Numbered from the stretch's first letter, positions 49,004 to 58,321 are shown. The stretch is DNA of 64,000 nucleotides from Zobellia roscoffensis (GCF_015330165.1 NZ_JADDXT010000002.1:1920504-1984503), one strand, 5' to 3'. Numbers and translations: made by a program. The notes: a model not told the origin generated them from the sequence alone.

Positions 49004-52000
49004 TTAGAGCGATAATGATAAACCTGCTGTGATGGTTCTAGATAATGGGTATCGTGCAATATCTAATCCTTTGCCGCCAACCTCTGGGTCAATACCTGTA
49101 TAATCCGTTATCGTAAATAGGTTTTCTGCTGAAATGTAGAAACGTAGAGACGAGCCGGGCAATAGGGAACGCATGATACGGTCATCTACGGTGTAGCCCA
49201 ACGTAACGTTTTTCATTCTTAAATAGGAAGCATCTTCAAGATACCAGCTAGAGGCCAATCCAAAGTTTTGGTTGTCATCTTTAGTAGATAGCCTAGGTGT
49301 TGTTGCTCCGGTATTTGATGAAGACCAAGCGTCTAGTGCTCTGTTATCTAAGTTGTAGCCGGTAAGGGAGGCATTATAGGTAGAGAACTTATACCCGTTA
49401 AATACTTCAACGCCAGAAACGCCTTGGAATAGCATGCCCAAATCAAAGTTCTTATAATTCAAGTTCAAACCGAAGTTATAAGTGAAATCTGGTTGATAGC
49501 TATCGTAAAAAACTTTGTCATTGTCATCTATTTTACCATCGTCATTGCTATCGGTAAATTTAAAATCTCCCGGTTGTGCATTAGGCTGAATTAAATTACC
49601 ATCTTTTGTATAGGCATCAATTTCGGCCTGATTTTGAAATATACCCGTTTGCGGTACTACGTAAACTGAGTAAAGAGCTCTGCCAACTTGTGAACGATAG
49701 GGTCTCAGTACACCTCTTACATTATCCGAATGTGCAATAAAATCAATACCACTACTGTTGTATCCATCTAGGTTTACCAATTCATTATCTAAAACACTAG
49801 TATTGGCATTGACTGTAAAATCTAAGTCGCCAATTGTGTTAGAGTAACTGGCGGAGATTTCAAACCCATTGTTTTTAACTTCTCCTCCATTAACATCTGC
49901 CGCGGCGGTACCTTGGTGCAGGTCCTCAAGTCCAGGTAGAATCATACCCTTTGTACTTTTTTCAAAATAATCGAAAGTAAGACTTAAACTGTTGTTGAAA
50001 AGAGCTGCATCAAGTCCAAAGTTGACAGATTCCGAAACTTCCCAGTTAAGATTTGGATTGGATTGTTTTCCAACAAAAGCACCCTTGTCATCAAAAGAAG
50101 CATCTTCTCCAATGGTAACTACGGTGGTATTTAGTGGAACATCAAATGAGTAGTAGCCTACCGAGTTAATGTTACCTATTTGCCCCCAAGAAGCTCTAAA
50201 TTTTAGGTCGTTGACGGCTTCGACATTAAAAAACGATTCGTCTGATAATCTCCACCCAACCGTAGCAGATGCAAAATTATCTGCTTGGTTGTTTGCAGCT
50301 AGACGAGAAGTCATATCTCTTCTAATACTTCCCGAAACAAAGTAACGGTTCTTGTAATTGTACATTACCCTACCTATGGCAGATGTTAATGCGTCTTCAT
50401 ACACTTCTGTTGTTGGATTTCTAATAACAGAAGCATTAGATAAATACTGGTTAAAAGCCTCTTCGTTACTGAAACCTTCGCCTCTGCTCGATAATTTTTC
50501 AAAATCGGTATGTTGTGAAGAGTAAATAGCGGTAACATCTAGATTGTGATCACCAAATGATTGTTTATAACTCAACTGATTGTCCCATACCCAACGGTTC
50601 GTTGTTGCATTTGACTGGTCTAAGCGGTTATTTGGATTAGAACGGCCTAGCTCAGGTACTTTAGGTTGAAACCTTTTATACTCTGTATTGGTGTAACTGT
50701 AGGAGTAGTTAGTCTTAAAGGATAACCCGTTTATAATATCATATTGTAAAAATACGTTGGCATTTAAAAAGTTGGTAGGAGCAGTAGTTGTTGGTCGTAA
50801 TAATAACGCCAATGGGTTGTACACATCTCCATACGCTCCCGCAAATTGCGATAAATCTTCTGGTGCAACACCGGCAAAACTGCCATCTGCATAACGTGTT
50901 GGAGAAGCAGAAGGCATATAGATGGCGTTAATGATTGTCCCGGAATAGGGGTTGTCTGTATTGGTTCCTACGGCTTCTGAACGTGAGAAATAAACGTTCT
51001 CTCCAATCTTTATTTTATCCGAAAGGTCAAAATCTGATTTTACCCTAAAATTGTACCGTTCTGAGCTGGTGCCTTCCAAAAGGCCATTTCTTTTGGTATA
51101 GCCAAATGAGGTTAGGTAGTTCATGCTTTCTCCAGCCCCGCTAATATTAACGTTAGCATTGTTCATGCCTGCCGGTCTAAAAATAGCATCTACCCAATTG
51201 GTACGGTTTACTTGTCCATAAGGGTTCTGTGCAGCATCGTGTGCGGATTGTCTAGGTGTGCCTGCGTTATCTGCAGCCGTGTTATATACATTGGCTTGCT
51301 GCTGTGCCGTAAGTGGCGTAGGCAAGTTGGTGGCCTCTTGGATACCGCCATAGTAATCTACGGTGATACGAGGTTTTCCAATGGCGCCTTTTTTCGTTTG
51401 GATAACGATCACCCCAGATGCCGCTTGTGCTCCATAAATAGCTGCCGATGCCGCATCTTTAAGAACAGATATGGAGGCAATATCGTTAGGGTTAATGGCA
51501 GGACCATAATAAGGAACACCGTCTACTACGGTAAGCGGACTTTCATTAGCGAAAGTTCCCAGACCGCGAATAACGACGTTGCCGCTAGAGGTAGGATCAC
51601 CACCTTGGCTTAGTACGGTTACACCGGCAACATTACCTTGTAAGAATTCCGTAGCGTTCGTAACGGGTCTTGACGCAATACTCTCTACATTGCTTACCGT
51701 TGCAATAGCTGTTGTTAAATCACCTTTTCTTGAGGAGCCATAGCCAATAAGAACTACTTCATCTAAAAAACTAGCTTCTTCACTTAAGGCTACATTCAGG
51801 GTTTGATCTCCTGAAAAAGGCATTTCTTTACTGGCAAAACCTAAGGAAGAGAAAACCAAAGTTCCGTTTTCTTCGGAGATGTTTATAGTAAAGTTACCGT
51901 CAAAATCTGTAGAGGTTCCTATTTGGTCTCCTCCTTTTAATATAATAGATACAGATGGAATAGGCATCCCGTCCGTTTCGGAAACTACCGTTCCCTTTAC

Positions 52001-52069
52001 TGTTACTTGCGAATAAGAAAAGGAAATACATCCTAATGCTATTAGCAGAGTTAAGTACACTTTTTTCAT
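49004..52069 (-). CDS. SusC/RagA-like TonB-linked outer membrane channel
   Basis: 1021 residues. Signal peptide (cleavage near SFSYSQ), carboxypeptidase-like domain (VTVKGTVVSETDGMPIPSVSIILKG), plug with the SusC/RagA signature GYGSSRKGDLTTAIATV and the TPLTVVDGVPYYGP-type stretch, then the barrel ending TITAGLSLSL. It works with SusD. No glycoside hydrolase is nearby; the locus instead holds a phosphatase, so the imported compound may be phosphorylated. A promoter and repeated elements lie in the 178-base upstream gap. Confidence 0.93.
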   Translation of the reverse strand: MKKVYLTLLIALGCISFSYSQVTVKGTVVSETDGMPIPSVSIILKGGDQIGTSTDFDGNFTINISEENGTLVFSSLGFASKEMPFSGDQTLNVALSEEASFLDEVVLIGYGSSRKGDLTTAIATVSNVESIASRPVTNATEFLQGNVAGVTVLSQGGDPTSSGNVVIRGLGTFANESPLTVVDGVPYYGPAINPNDIASISVLKDAASAAIYGAQAASGVIVIQTKKGAIGKPRITVDYYGGIQEATNLPTPLTAQQQANVYNTAADNAGTPRQSAHDAAQNPYGQVNRTNWVDAIFRPAGMNNANVNISGAGESMNYLTSFGYTKRNGLLEGTSSERYNFRVKSDFDLSDKIKIGENVYFSRSEAVGTNTDNPYSGTIINAIYMPSASPTRYADGSFAGVAPEDLSQFAGAYGDVYNPLALLLRPTTTAPTNFLNANVFLQYDIINGLSFKTNYSYSYTNTEYKRFQPKVPELGRSNPNNRLDQSNATTNRWVWDNQLSYKQSFGDHNLDVTAIYSSQHTDFEKLSSRGEGFSNEEAFNQYLSNASVIRNPTTEVYEDALTSAIGRVMYNYKNRYFVSGSIRRDMTSRLAANNQADNFASATVGWRLSDESFFNVEAVNDLKFRASWGQIGNINSVGYYSFDVPLNTTVVTIGEDASFDDKGAFVGKQSNPNLNWEVSESVNFGLDAALFNNSLSLTFDYFEKSTKGMILPGLEDLHQGTAAADVNGGEVKNNGFEISASYSNTIGDLDFTVNANTSVLDNELVNLDGYNSSGIDFIAHSDNVRGVLRPYRSQVGRALYSVYVVPQTGIFQNQAEIDAYTKDGNLIQPNAQPGDFKFTDSNDDGKIDDNDKVFYDSYQPDFTYNFGLNLNYKNFDLGMLFQGVSGVEVFNGYKFSTYNASLTGYNLDNRALDAWSSSNTGATTPRLSTKDDNQNFGLASSWYLEDASYLRMKNVTLGYTVDDRIMRSLLPGSSLRFYISAENLFTITDYTGIDPEVGGKGLDIARYPLSRTITAGLSLSL

Positions 52070-52099
52070 TTAGGTAGAATTTTAAAATTGGTTATCTAC

Positions 52100-52107
52100 C
52101 AAAAGTA
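52100..52107 (-). promoter_or_regulatory. -7 promoter element for the susCD unit
   Basis: On the minus strand TACTTTTG, an exact TAnnTTTG match, 30 bases before the susC start. It lies within the dyad CTACcaaaaGTAG. Confidence 0.55.
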
Positions 52108-52148
52108 GGCGGAGGCGCTTCTTTACCGGATGAAAAAAGAATCATAAA

Positions 52149-52200
52149 GGTGTACTTACGACTCAAAAAAGGGGGTGGGTCGTTTCTTTTTGGTGCACTT
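52149..52200 (-). promoter_or_regulatory. Candidate activator-binding repeats upstream of susC
   Basis: GGTGTACTT (52149-52157) and GGTGCACTT (52192-52200) are direct repeats 43 bp apart, about four helical turns. Between them is an inverted repeat ACGACTC/GGGTCGT (52158-52164 and 52177-52183, 6 of 7 pairs). They lie about 40-100 bp upstream of the -7 box, where an AraC-type activator such as the neighbouring regulator would bind. Confidence 0.35.
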
Positions 52201-52247
52201 TTGTTACAATAATTATAGCGTAACCTTGTGATAATATGTAGTTAACA

Positions 52248-55200
52248 CTAAGCCTGTGCGGTTTTTGCTCGATATTCTTTTGGGCTGCACTCAAAATTTT
52301 TCTTAAAGAGACGGCTAAAGTATTTGGGATCGTTAAAACCGCACTCCATACTTATTTCCGAAATGTTTAAAGTGTGGTTTTTGAGAAGATACTCCGCTTT
52401 TTGCAATCGTAATTTTATAATTACGTCAGAAGGAGATTGTTGCAATACTTCTTTAAAGGCACGATAGCACTTTATTTTTGATACAAAAAGCATTTCCTTC
52501 AACTTTTGAACGTTAAACGATGGGTTGTTAAGATTTTCCTTTATAAGATTTAGTGCCTTTTTTACCAGTTTTTCGTTAACGGATAAATTTTGGTCTTCAT
52601 TAAAGGGTGTTTCAAAAAACAGGTGTTTAGAGGAGTTGTTTGCATATTTTTTTCTAAAAGATAAGAGCTTTGTAAGCTTACTTTGAATAAAAGATTTGCT
52701 CACAGGTAATTGTATAAAGGCATCTGCACCCAGTTCAGTGGTCTGTATACGTAAAGAGTGGTCAATGTCTTCAGAGATGTATAGTATAGGAAGTGCAATT
52801 TGTACGCCGTTATTCTTGGTGAGATGAAAGAGTTGCACCAACTGCTCGTCAATAGGAATGTTATATAGTATTAAGCAATGAATATCTACGTGTTTTATAG
52901 CAGAAGAAATAGCTGCCGTAGTCCGCTCAAATACTAAATTATTTTCTTGGTCATCAAACAATTGAAAAGCAGGTAGGTAGTCATTGTCATTACAAAAGAT
53001 AAGGATGTTGTTTTTATCGGATGGTAATTTTTGGTTGAGGTCTAGATGCTTCCATAATACCTCTTCAACCTTGTTATTTTCAGTATCCACTACATTTATG
53101 GGCAGATGTGCGGAGATGGTTAAATTATCCTCATTGCTAACTGCAAGAGTACCTTCCATAGCTGTTAAAAGTGTGGTTGCTGCTTTGTAATACGGACTAT
53201 AATGCTGTATGCTGAAGAAATTGTCGGTTAGAACCTTGCTATCAGATTCTACAAAGAGCTCAAGCGACTCACCTTTTGTTTTTACTCTTACTTTTAGATA
53301 ACTGTTTTTGGAAATATATTTTAAGATGTCATTAAATAGATACTTAAAAAATAACTTAAACCGCAGGGAGTCCAATTCAACCCATTGGTCGTCTATATCT
53401 AGGGAGTAATCCAAATTTACTTTAGATTTTTTGGCCTGTACCGAAAGTCCGTCTATAAGAACTTTTACCGTTTGTTTTATTTTGGTGGCCGATTTTTTTA
53501 ACTCACCTATATCCTTAAAGTTGGTAAGGTAGTCCCACTCCGAAAGTAATGTGATTAGCTTGCTAGATTCTGTGTTGATGTTCAGCTTTACACTTTCGTC
53601 TTCAATAAGTGTTTTAGAATTTTCAATTATTTTTGAAACAGGCTCTTTGAACTCGGATAAAACAAAGGTCTTGAACTTTTCAATTTCAAAATCTTCATTC
53701 TTAAGTTGATGATATGAGTTTAGAAGTTCTTCTCTCTGGCGATTTATTTCCTTGTTTTTTTCATCTAGCGTATGATTTACCTTAACCAAGCGTTCCTTTT
53801 GCCGGTTAATGATATCGGTTCGTTCCTCTATTTTTAATTCTAGTTTTTTCTGGTTTTTTGCAATGTTTCTATTCCTAGCAAAAAACCAAATGGTAAAGGC
53901 AATAAGAGAAGTGGCCAATAGTAAAATATAGAACCAAGTAGTTTTATAAAATGGTTTTTGGATGAGTATAGGTATACTGGAAATGGCAAGGTCATTGGCC
54001 AAAGAATTTTTGACTTCAAATTTATATTCCCCATCGGGGATATTTGTATATTGAATAGGATTGTTCTTGAACGTTTGAAAACCGTTGTCATAGCCCGATA
54101 GTTTATATAGGACCTTATTGTTTGGGTCGTTGGAAAAAACAATAGGTTCAATTTTTATCTCTAATGAGTTATTCCTGTAGCTTTTTGTAATGCCTTGTGA
54201 GAAATTACTAATACCGTCAATATGTACCTTAAGTTTAGGTAGTTCTTTTGTAACGTTAAGTGTAGCTGGGGAGAAGTAGTTCAACCCGTTAATACCAGCA
54301 TAAAAAATCGTGCCTTTTCTGTCTCGATAATAGGCGCCCTCGGAAAACTCTCGAGCTTGCCAGCCCTCGTCCATATTTAGGCTACTTACTAAAAAGTTGC
54401 TCCTGTTTACCGTAGCAATACCTTTAGTGGTACTTATCCATACATTGTCGCTATCTAACATAAGACTGTATACCATATGACTGGGTAGGCCTTCACTTTC
54501 TGTAATGTTATGAACGAGTCCTTCGTTCTTGTCATAGATGCTAATTCCACCTAAGCTGGCAATCCAATAGTAACCTGTTTGCTTGTCTTTAAAGGAGGTA
54601 AAAATGCTATTGCCAAGAATACCATCATTGACTGTAATTTTCTGCAAGTCTCCAGTGTTTATATCCAATAGAAAAAAACCTTGATTTTCTGTGCTGATCA
54701 GGAGTTCATTGTCTACAAACGTTATATTTCTAATATGGTATTCGTTAAGCGCGTTTTGACCTTTAAAAGGTTCAAAGGTGTTGGTTTTTAAATTGAATTT
54801 AGCAGCTCCTCCCCAGCAGGAAATCCAAAGGTTGTTTTGGTGGTCTTCATGAAAAGAATAATTTCTGTCATTGGGAAAGGCATCAATATTCTTGGATTCA
54901 TATAGTTGGTACGTATGGTCTGTTATTCTAATAATTCCGGCATAGGTTCCAACCCAAATCTCGCCTTCTGTGGTGGTGTATAAGGAACGAATACGCTCCC
55001 AATCTCCATTTTCTTGCGCTTCTTGAACATTATATTTTATAAAACAGCCTTGGTCTAAATCAAAATAAAGAAGCCCTTTTGTATAATAGCCTAGCCATAT
55101 TCTACTTTGAAAATCCGTAGTAATTGCCCGTATAGTTTCATTGGGTAAATGTGGAAATTTATTGGGGTGCGGGGTAATTGTTGTTATTTTATCAGAATCT

Positions 55201-55970
55201 GTATAGGCCATACTTAGCCCGCCATCTTTGTGTCCCAACCAGATGTTTCCAAAATCGTCTTCGTACAACTTTTCTACTTCGTCACTATTAAAACTGTGCG
55301 GATTGTACAGGTCATGAAAGTAGTGATTTATCTGCTCGTTATTTAGGTTGTTACGGTGGTTAGGGATAATGTAAACCCCATTTCTTCTTGTGGCGTACCA
55401 GATATGACCAGCAGTATCTTTAAGTACATCGTTAATAAAAATATTGGGGTACTTACTTAGTAAAATACTCTTTAGAATGTACTCGTCTTCTTGCTTCTCT
55501 TCTACAAATTGTGATTCTTCAAAATTCCCATCTATAAATTCGTAATTGACTTTAGAAGTTTTGACCCCTATTGTACCATTCTGAGTGAGCATCAAATTTT
55601 TTGGCGTGCTATCAAAAGAAAAATTTTGAAACTTACCATTGCCTAAATATCTACTAACCTTATAATCTTTGGTAATAACCCAGATGTGCCCTTCTGCATC
55701 TTTTTTTAAATTAAAGGTATGGTTTCCGGCTATAGAATTAGGGGTTTTTAGATCGTGTTTATAGGTAGTGAAAGTAGTTCCGTTATAGCTATTTAAGCCG
55801 TCCCAAGTGGCAATCCATAGTAGCCCATCATCATCACTTATAATATCGTTGATGGAATTATTAGATAGTCCGTCGTTCGTGCTTAGTGTCTTAAACTTTA
55901 TATTTTGCCCAAAAATAGGGTTGCTAAGTAGCATTGTGAAAAAACCGAAAAAAAGAAATGGAAGCTTCAT
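52248..55970 (-). CDS. HTCS-like propeller regulator with degenerate kinase and receiver, AraC output
   Basis: 1240 residues. Signal peptide (1-21), two-component-regulator propeller repeats (about 25-570), a Y_Y_Y domain (about 600-672), a membrane helix (about 676-697), a coiled coil (700-765), then a pseudo-kinase, a pseudo-receiver (988-1105) and an AraC helix-turn-helix (about 1135-1237, ending ECGFNDPKYFSRLFKKNFECSPKEYR). At the H-box the sequence is LSEFKEP (771-777) with Ser772 at the His position. The N-box reads YLFNDILKY, and G1 and G2 glycine motifs are missing. The receiver lacks its phospho-acceptor Asp (CLILYNIP) and switch Lys (IQLPVS). It lies just before susC on the same strand and probably controls it, but not through normal phosphotransfer. 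Confidence 0.9.
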   Translation of the reverse strand: MKLPFLFFGFFTMLLSNPIFGQNIKFKTLSTNDGLSNNSINDIISDDDGLLWIATWDGLNSYNGTTFTTYKHDLKTPNSIAGNHTFNLKKDAEGHIWVITKDYKVSRYLGNGKFQNFSFDSTPKNLMLTQNGTIGVKTSKVNYEFIDGNFEESQFVEEKQEDEYILKSILLSKYPNIFINDVLKDTAGHIWYATRRNGVYIIPNHRNNLNNEQINHYFHDLYNPHSFNSDEVEKLYEDDFGNIWLGHKDGGLSMAYTDSDKITTITPHPNKFPHLPNETIRAITTDFQSRIWLGYYTKGLLYFDLDQGCFIKYNVQEAQENGDWERIRSLYTTTEGEIWVGTYAGIIRITDHTYQLYESKNIDAFPNDRNYSFHEDHQNNLWISCWGGAAKFNLKTNTFEPFKGQNALNEYHIRNITFVDNELLISTENQGFFLLDINTGDLQKITVNDGILGNSIFTSFKDKQTGYYWIASLGGISIYDKNEGLVHNITESEGLPSHMVYSLMLDSDNVWISTTKGIATVNRSNFLVSSLNMDEGWQAREFSEGAYYRDRKGTIFYAGINGLNYFSPATLNVTKELPKLKVHIDGISNFSQGITKSYRNNSLEIKIEPIVFSNDPNNKVLYKLSGYDNGFQTFKNNPIQYTNIPDGEYKFEVKNSLANDLAISSIPILIQKPFYKTTWFYILLLATSLIAFTIWFFARNRNIAKNQKKLELKIEERTDIINRQKERLVKVNHTLDEKNKEINRQREELLNSYHQLKNEDFEIEKFKTFVLSEFKEPVSKIIENSKTLIEDESVKLNINTESSKLITLLSEWDYLTNFKDIGELKKSATKIKQTVKVLIDGLSVQAKKSKVNLDYSLDIDDQWVELDSLRFKLFFKYLFNDILKYISKNSYLKVRVKTKGESLELFVESDSKVLTDNFFSIQHYSPYYKAATTLLTAMEGTLAVSNEDNLTISAHLPINVVDTENNKVEEVLWKHLDLNQKLPSDKNNILIFCNDNDYLPAFQLFDDQENNLVFERTTAAISSAIKHVDIHCLILYNIPIDEQLVQLFHLTKNNGVQIALPILYISEDIDHSLRIQTTELGADAFIQLPVSKSFIQSKLTKLLSFRKKYANNSSKHLFFETPFNEDQNLSVNEKLVKKALNLIKENLNNPSFNVQKLKEMLFVSKIKCYRAFKEVLQQSPSDVIIKLRLQKAEYLLKNHTLNISEISMECGFNDPKYFSRLFKKNFECSPKEYRAKTAQA

Positions 55971-56260
55971 AATGCCTAGCTCTTTGGGGATTTGAGTTCA
56001 GGCTAAAATAAGGAAATTAAGCTATATAGAAGGTTAACATATTATATCCATGTTTTGGAGTGGTCATGTAGGAATGTATAAAGGTTTTTGGACCTTTTTG
56101 TAATTTGCTGAATTACGGCGAATACATATAAGTCTAAGTTCAGGTTAAAAATGTGTTGAACTTAGACTTACTAAGTCCTAGTATCTTAATCGCTTGGCGG
56201 TTCGTACCTAATTTTTTTTAATCAAGGTGTTGTTTTTTAAGGAGTTAAATAGAAATACTG
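55971..56260. other. Intergenic region with a perfect 13-bp inverted repeat
   Basis: No gene recognised in 290 bases. The main feature is the hairpin at 56130-56169 (listed separately), followed at 56165-56177 by a smaller dyad GACTT-ACT-AAGTC. A candidate regulator promoter (TATTTTAG-like) was too weak to list. Confidence 0.5.
56130..56169. repeat. Perfect 13-bp inverted repeat (hairpin or operator)
   Basis: AAGTCTAAGTTCA (56130-56142) and TGAACTTAGACTT (56157-56169) are exact complements with a 14-base spacer. There is no T-run on either side, so a standard terminator is unlikely. It could be a large operator, an attachment-like site or an mRNA hairpin after the DUF1348 gene. Confidence 0.6.
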
Positions 56261-56674
56261 TTATTTAAGTTTCCGGTCTGACTCCTCAATTTCTAGGTCG
56301 TTAATGCTGGCATAACGTTTCTCCATGAGGCCATTTTCGTCAAACTCCCAATTTTCATTTCCGTAAGCTCTAAACCATTGTCCAGCTGTATTTCTATATT
56401 CATATTCAAAACGGACAGCGATTCTGTTATCTGTATGCGCCCAGTATTCTTTTTTTAATTTGTATTGCAGTTCTTTTTCCCATTTCCCAGTTAAAAAGGC
56501 TTGTACTTCTTTTCTCCCATTTACAAATTGGTTTCTATTTCTCCATTCAGTATCAATAGAGTAGGCCATTGAAATTTTCACGGGGTCTTGACTGTTCCAA
56601 GCATCTTCGGCTAATTGTATTTTTTGTTTAGCCGTTTCAAGATTGAATGGTGGTAAAGGATGTTTTTGTTCCAT
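56261..56674 (-). CDS. DUF1348 / NTF2-like (SnoaL-fold) protein
   Basis: 137 residues of the nuclear transport factor 2 superfamily, DUF1348 type. Landmarks: PPFNLETAKQKIQLAEDAWNSQDP, EWRNRNQFVNGRKEVQAFLTGKWEKEL, NRIAVRFEYEYRNTAGQWFRAYGNENWEFDENGLM and KRYASINDLEI. A cytoplasmic small-molecule-binding cone fold; no reaction is assigned. Its promoter has a -7 box TATATTTG (56736-56743, minus) and an operator identical to that of the TetR gene 48 kb away, so it belongs to that regulon. Confidence 0.9.
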   Translation of the reverse strand: MEQKHPLPPFNLETAKQKIQLAEDAWNSQDPVKISMAYSIDTEWRNRNQFVNGRKEVQAFLTGKWEKELQYKLKKEYWAHTDNRIAVRFEYEYRNTAGQWFRAYGNENWEFDENGLMEKRYASINDLEIEESDRKLK

Positions 56675-56735
56675 AGTTTTGATTTTTATTGCTGAACTTT
56701 CGGTAGTACTAATGATTTTTTTGTGTTGTTATGGA

Positions 56736-56743
56736 CAAATATA
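56736..56743 (-). promoter_or_regulatory. -7 promoter element for the DUF1348 gene
   Basis: On the minus strand TATATTTG, an exact TAnnTTTG match. The -33 TTG inside the operator is 20 bases upstream. Confidence 0.65.
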
Positions 56744-56759
56744 TGCTAATTATTATTTT

Positions 56760-56777
56760 TTACCAAACGTTCGGTAA
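56760..56777 (-). promoter_or_regulatory. TetR operator copy 3 (DUF1348 promoter)
   Basis: On the minus strand TTACCGAACGTTTGGTAA, identical in all 18 bases and in orientation to the operator at 8402-8419. The distance to the -7 box (16 bases) nearly equals that at tetR (15 bases). Confidence 0.8.
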
Positions 56778-56895
56778 TAAGACTTAAAAGAACCTAAATC
56801 GTACTAGTATGGCTGTTTTAGTTTGTTGTAGATTGGTATTTAATACTATTAAAAACACTTTAGAAGATTAGCTTCCGACTAGGGTAAATAATCCT

Positions 56896-57501
56896 CTAGG
56901 GTGTCTTTACGGCTTTTACCCCAGCTTCTATTTTTAATTGAAGGTCATTCTCCTTAGGGGGAATGGGGCAGGAGCTGTAATTATTGTAAGCACAGTAAGG
57001 GTTGTAAGCCTTATTGAAGTCGATTGTAATATGGTTTGAATTCGGGATTTTGAGATCAATATATCTGCCACCACCATAAGTTTCTTTTTCATTGGTTTGG
57101 TCGGTAAAGGGTAGAAATAAATAGTCTTTGAATTCTTCGGTTTTACGTAAACGATGGCTTTGGTAAATAGTTAATTTATATGGTTTTCCTTCTATTTCAA
57201 AAACAACTTCCCCATATTTTTCATAGGTAGGGGTCCTATTGGTCGTAGTTTTCATTTGAAACGGTAGTGGGTCTAAAATTCTCGTGAATTTAGCCTCTAC
57301 ACGGAATGCTTCGTTAATTGGATAAAAGTTGTGACCTGTAAATTTTTTCTGCCTTTTTTTGGATAAAGGTGATTTGTCCGGGTTTTTGAATTCGGCATTC
57401 AGTTCTTTTTGGAATTCTTTTACTTCATCACTATGAGATTGCTCTTGAGCGAATACTATGGTATTAGTGAGAATTAATAGTATAGCTAAGATTATTTTCA
57501 T
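56896..57501 (-). CDS. Secreted DUF1684 protein
   Basis: About 201 residues from the ATG at 57501; an ATG at 57528 would place nine extra residues before the signal peptide MKIILAILLILTNTIVFAQ and was not chosen. The DUF1684 hallmark is in the C-terminal half: YGGGRYIDLKIPNSNHITIDFNKAYNPYCAYNNYSSCPIPPKENDLQLKIEAG. The function of the family is unknown. Single gene with no clear operon partner. Confidence 0.85.
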   Translation of the reverse strand: MKIILAILLILTNTIVFAQEQSHSDEVKEFQKELNAEFKNPDKSPLSKKRQKKFTGHNFYPINEAFRVEAKFTRILDPLPFQMKTTTNRTPTYEKYGEVVFEIEGKPYKLTIYQSHRLRKTEEFKDYLFLPFTDQTNEKETYGGGRYIDLKIPNSNHITIDFNKAYNPYCAYNNYSSCPIPPKENDLQLKIEAGVKAVKTP

Positions 57502-57555
57502 ATTGTTTTGAAGGTTAATTGCATTCAATTGCTTTATCCAACTAAAATGAACAGA

Positions 57556-57579
57556 AAACCCCTTTATATTAAGGGGTTT
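57556..57579 (-). terminator. Intrinsic terminator of the coiled-coil lipoprotein gene
   Basis: AAACCCCTT and AAGGGGTTT pair around a 6-base loop, followed on the minus strand by a T-rich stretch, 45 bases after the stop codon at 57625. Confidence 0.75.
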
Positions 57580-57624
57580 CAGTTATTGTTATGGCGAATA
57601 TAGTTCATCATATAAATGACTCAC

Positions 57625-58275
57625 TTACTCTCCAAGCTCAGTAATCTTCTGTTCGTAAAGCTTTTTGCTCTCTACAACGGCAACATTCAGTTCTTGCATA
57701 ATACCTTCTACACGGCCTTCTATACTCTTCATTTGGTCATTGATATTGTCAAAAGAATTAAGGGCGGCAGCTACTTCTAAAGCTTTTACCACTTCTACAG
57801 CATCACCGTGTAAGAGTTTTAATTTATCAATGGCTTTAGAGGTATTGGTCAATGTGCCGTTATATTTGGTACGCGCTTTTTGAATGGCACTCAAAAGCGT
57901 TTTTTTGCTGGTTTCGTCGCTTAGACTGTTGGTCTGCTTTTCCATGGCAGTAAAAAGGTTAGCGGCCTTTTCTTTTAAATCTTCGTATTCTTTGTTCAGA
58001 TTATTTACACGGCGGTCTACTTTTTCCCAATCGCCATATACCTTCGCAAATTCCTTATCCTCATTTTTGGTGTCTTCTAAAGCAGCTTTTAATGCGCTCA
58101 GAGATTCTAGGCCTCTGTTTACATTTTTATTGGCAGTCTCTTTTTTGTTTTCAAAAGTAGATACTTGACTTTTGAATTTATCTTTTAAACGAATAAGGTC
58201 TTCGGGACTTTTGTTTTTCCAACAAGAGGTGAGTACAAGAGCAGAAAGGGCAATAAATAGTGTTCTTTTAAACAT
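57625..58275 (-). CDS. Coiled-coil lipoprotein of unknown function
   Basis: 216 residues. Lipobox in MFKRTLFIALSALVLTSCWK. The rest is almost entirely helical, rich in Lys, Glu and Leu, with heptad-like patterns (about 25-110 and 165-215), suggesting a coiled coil. A DUF2959-like family is possible but I could not confirm it. Located between a metallophosphoesterase gene and the DUF1684 gene on the same strand. No catalytic residues seen. Confidence 0.7.
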   Translation of the reverse strand: MFKRTLFIALSALVLTSCWKNKSPEDLIRLKDKFKSQVSTFENKKETANKNVNRGLESLSALKAALEDTKNEDKEFAKVYGDWEKVDRRVNNLNKEYEDLKEKAANLFTAMEKQTNSLSDETSKKTLLSAIQKARTKYNGTLTNTSKAIDKLKLLHGDAVEVVKALEVAAALNSFDNINDQMKSIEGRVEGIMQELNVAVVESKKLYEQKITELGE

Positions 58276-58321
58276 GAATTTTAATTATTTAGTTAATGGT
58301 GGGGCAAAGATACGTATTCTT

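Noticed and set aside
56130..56169. 13-bp inverted repeat as a normal terminator
   Set aside because: No T-run on either side; listed instead as a repeat of uncertain role.
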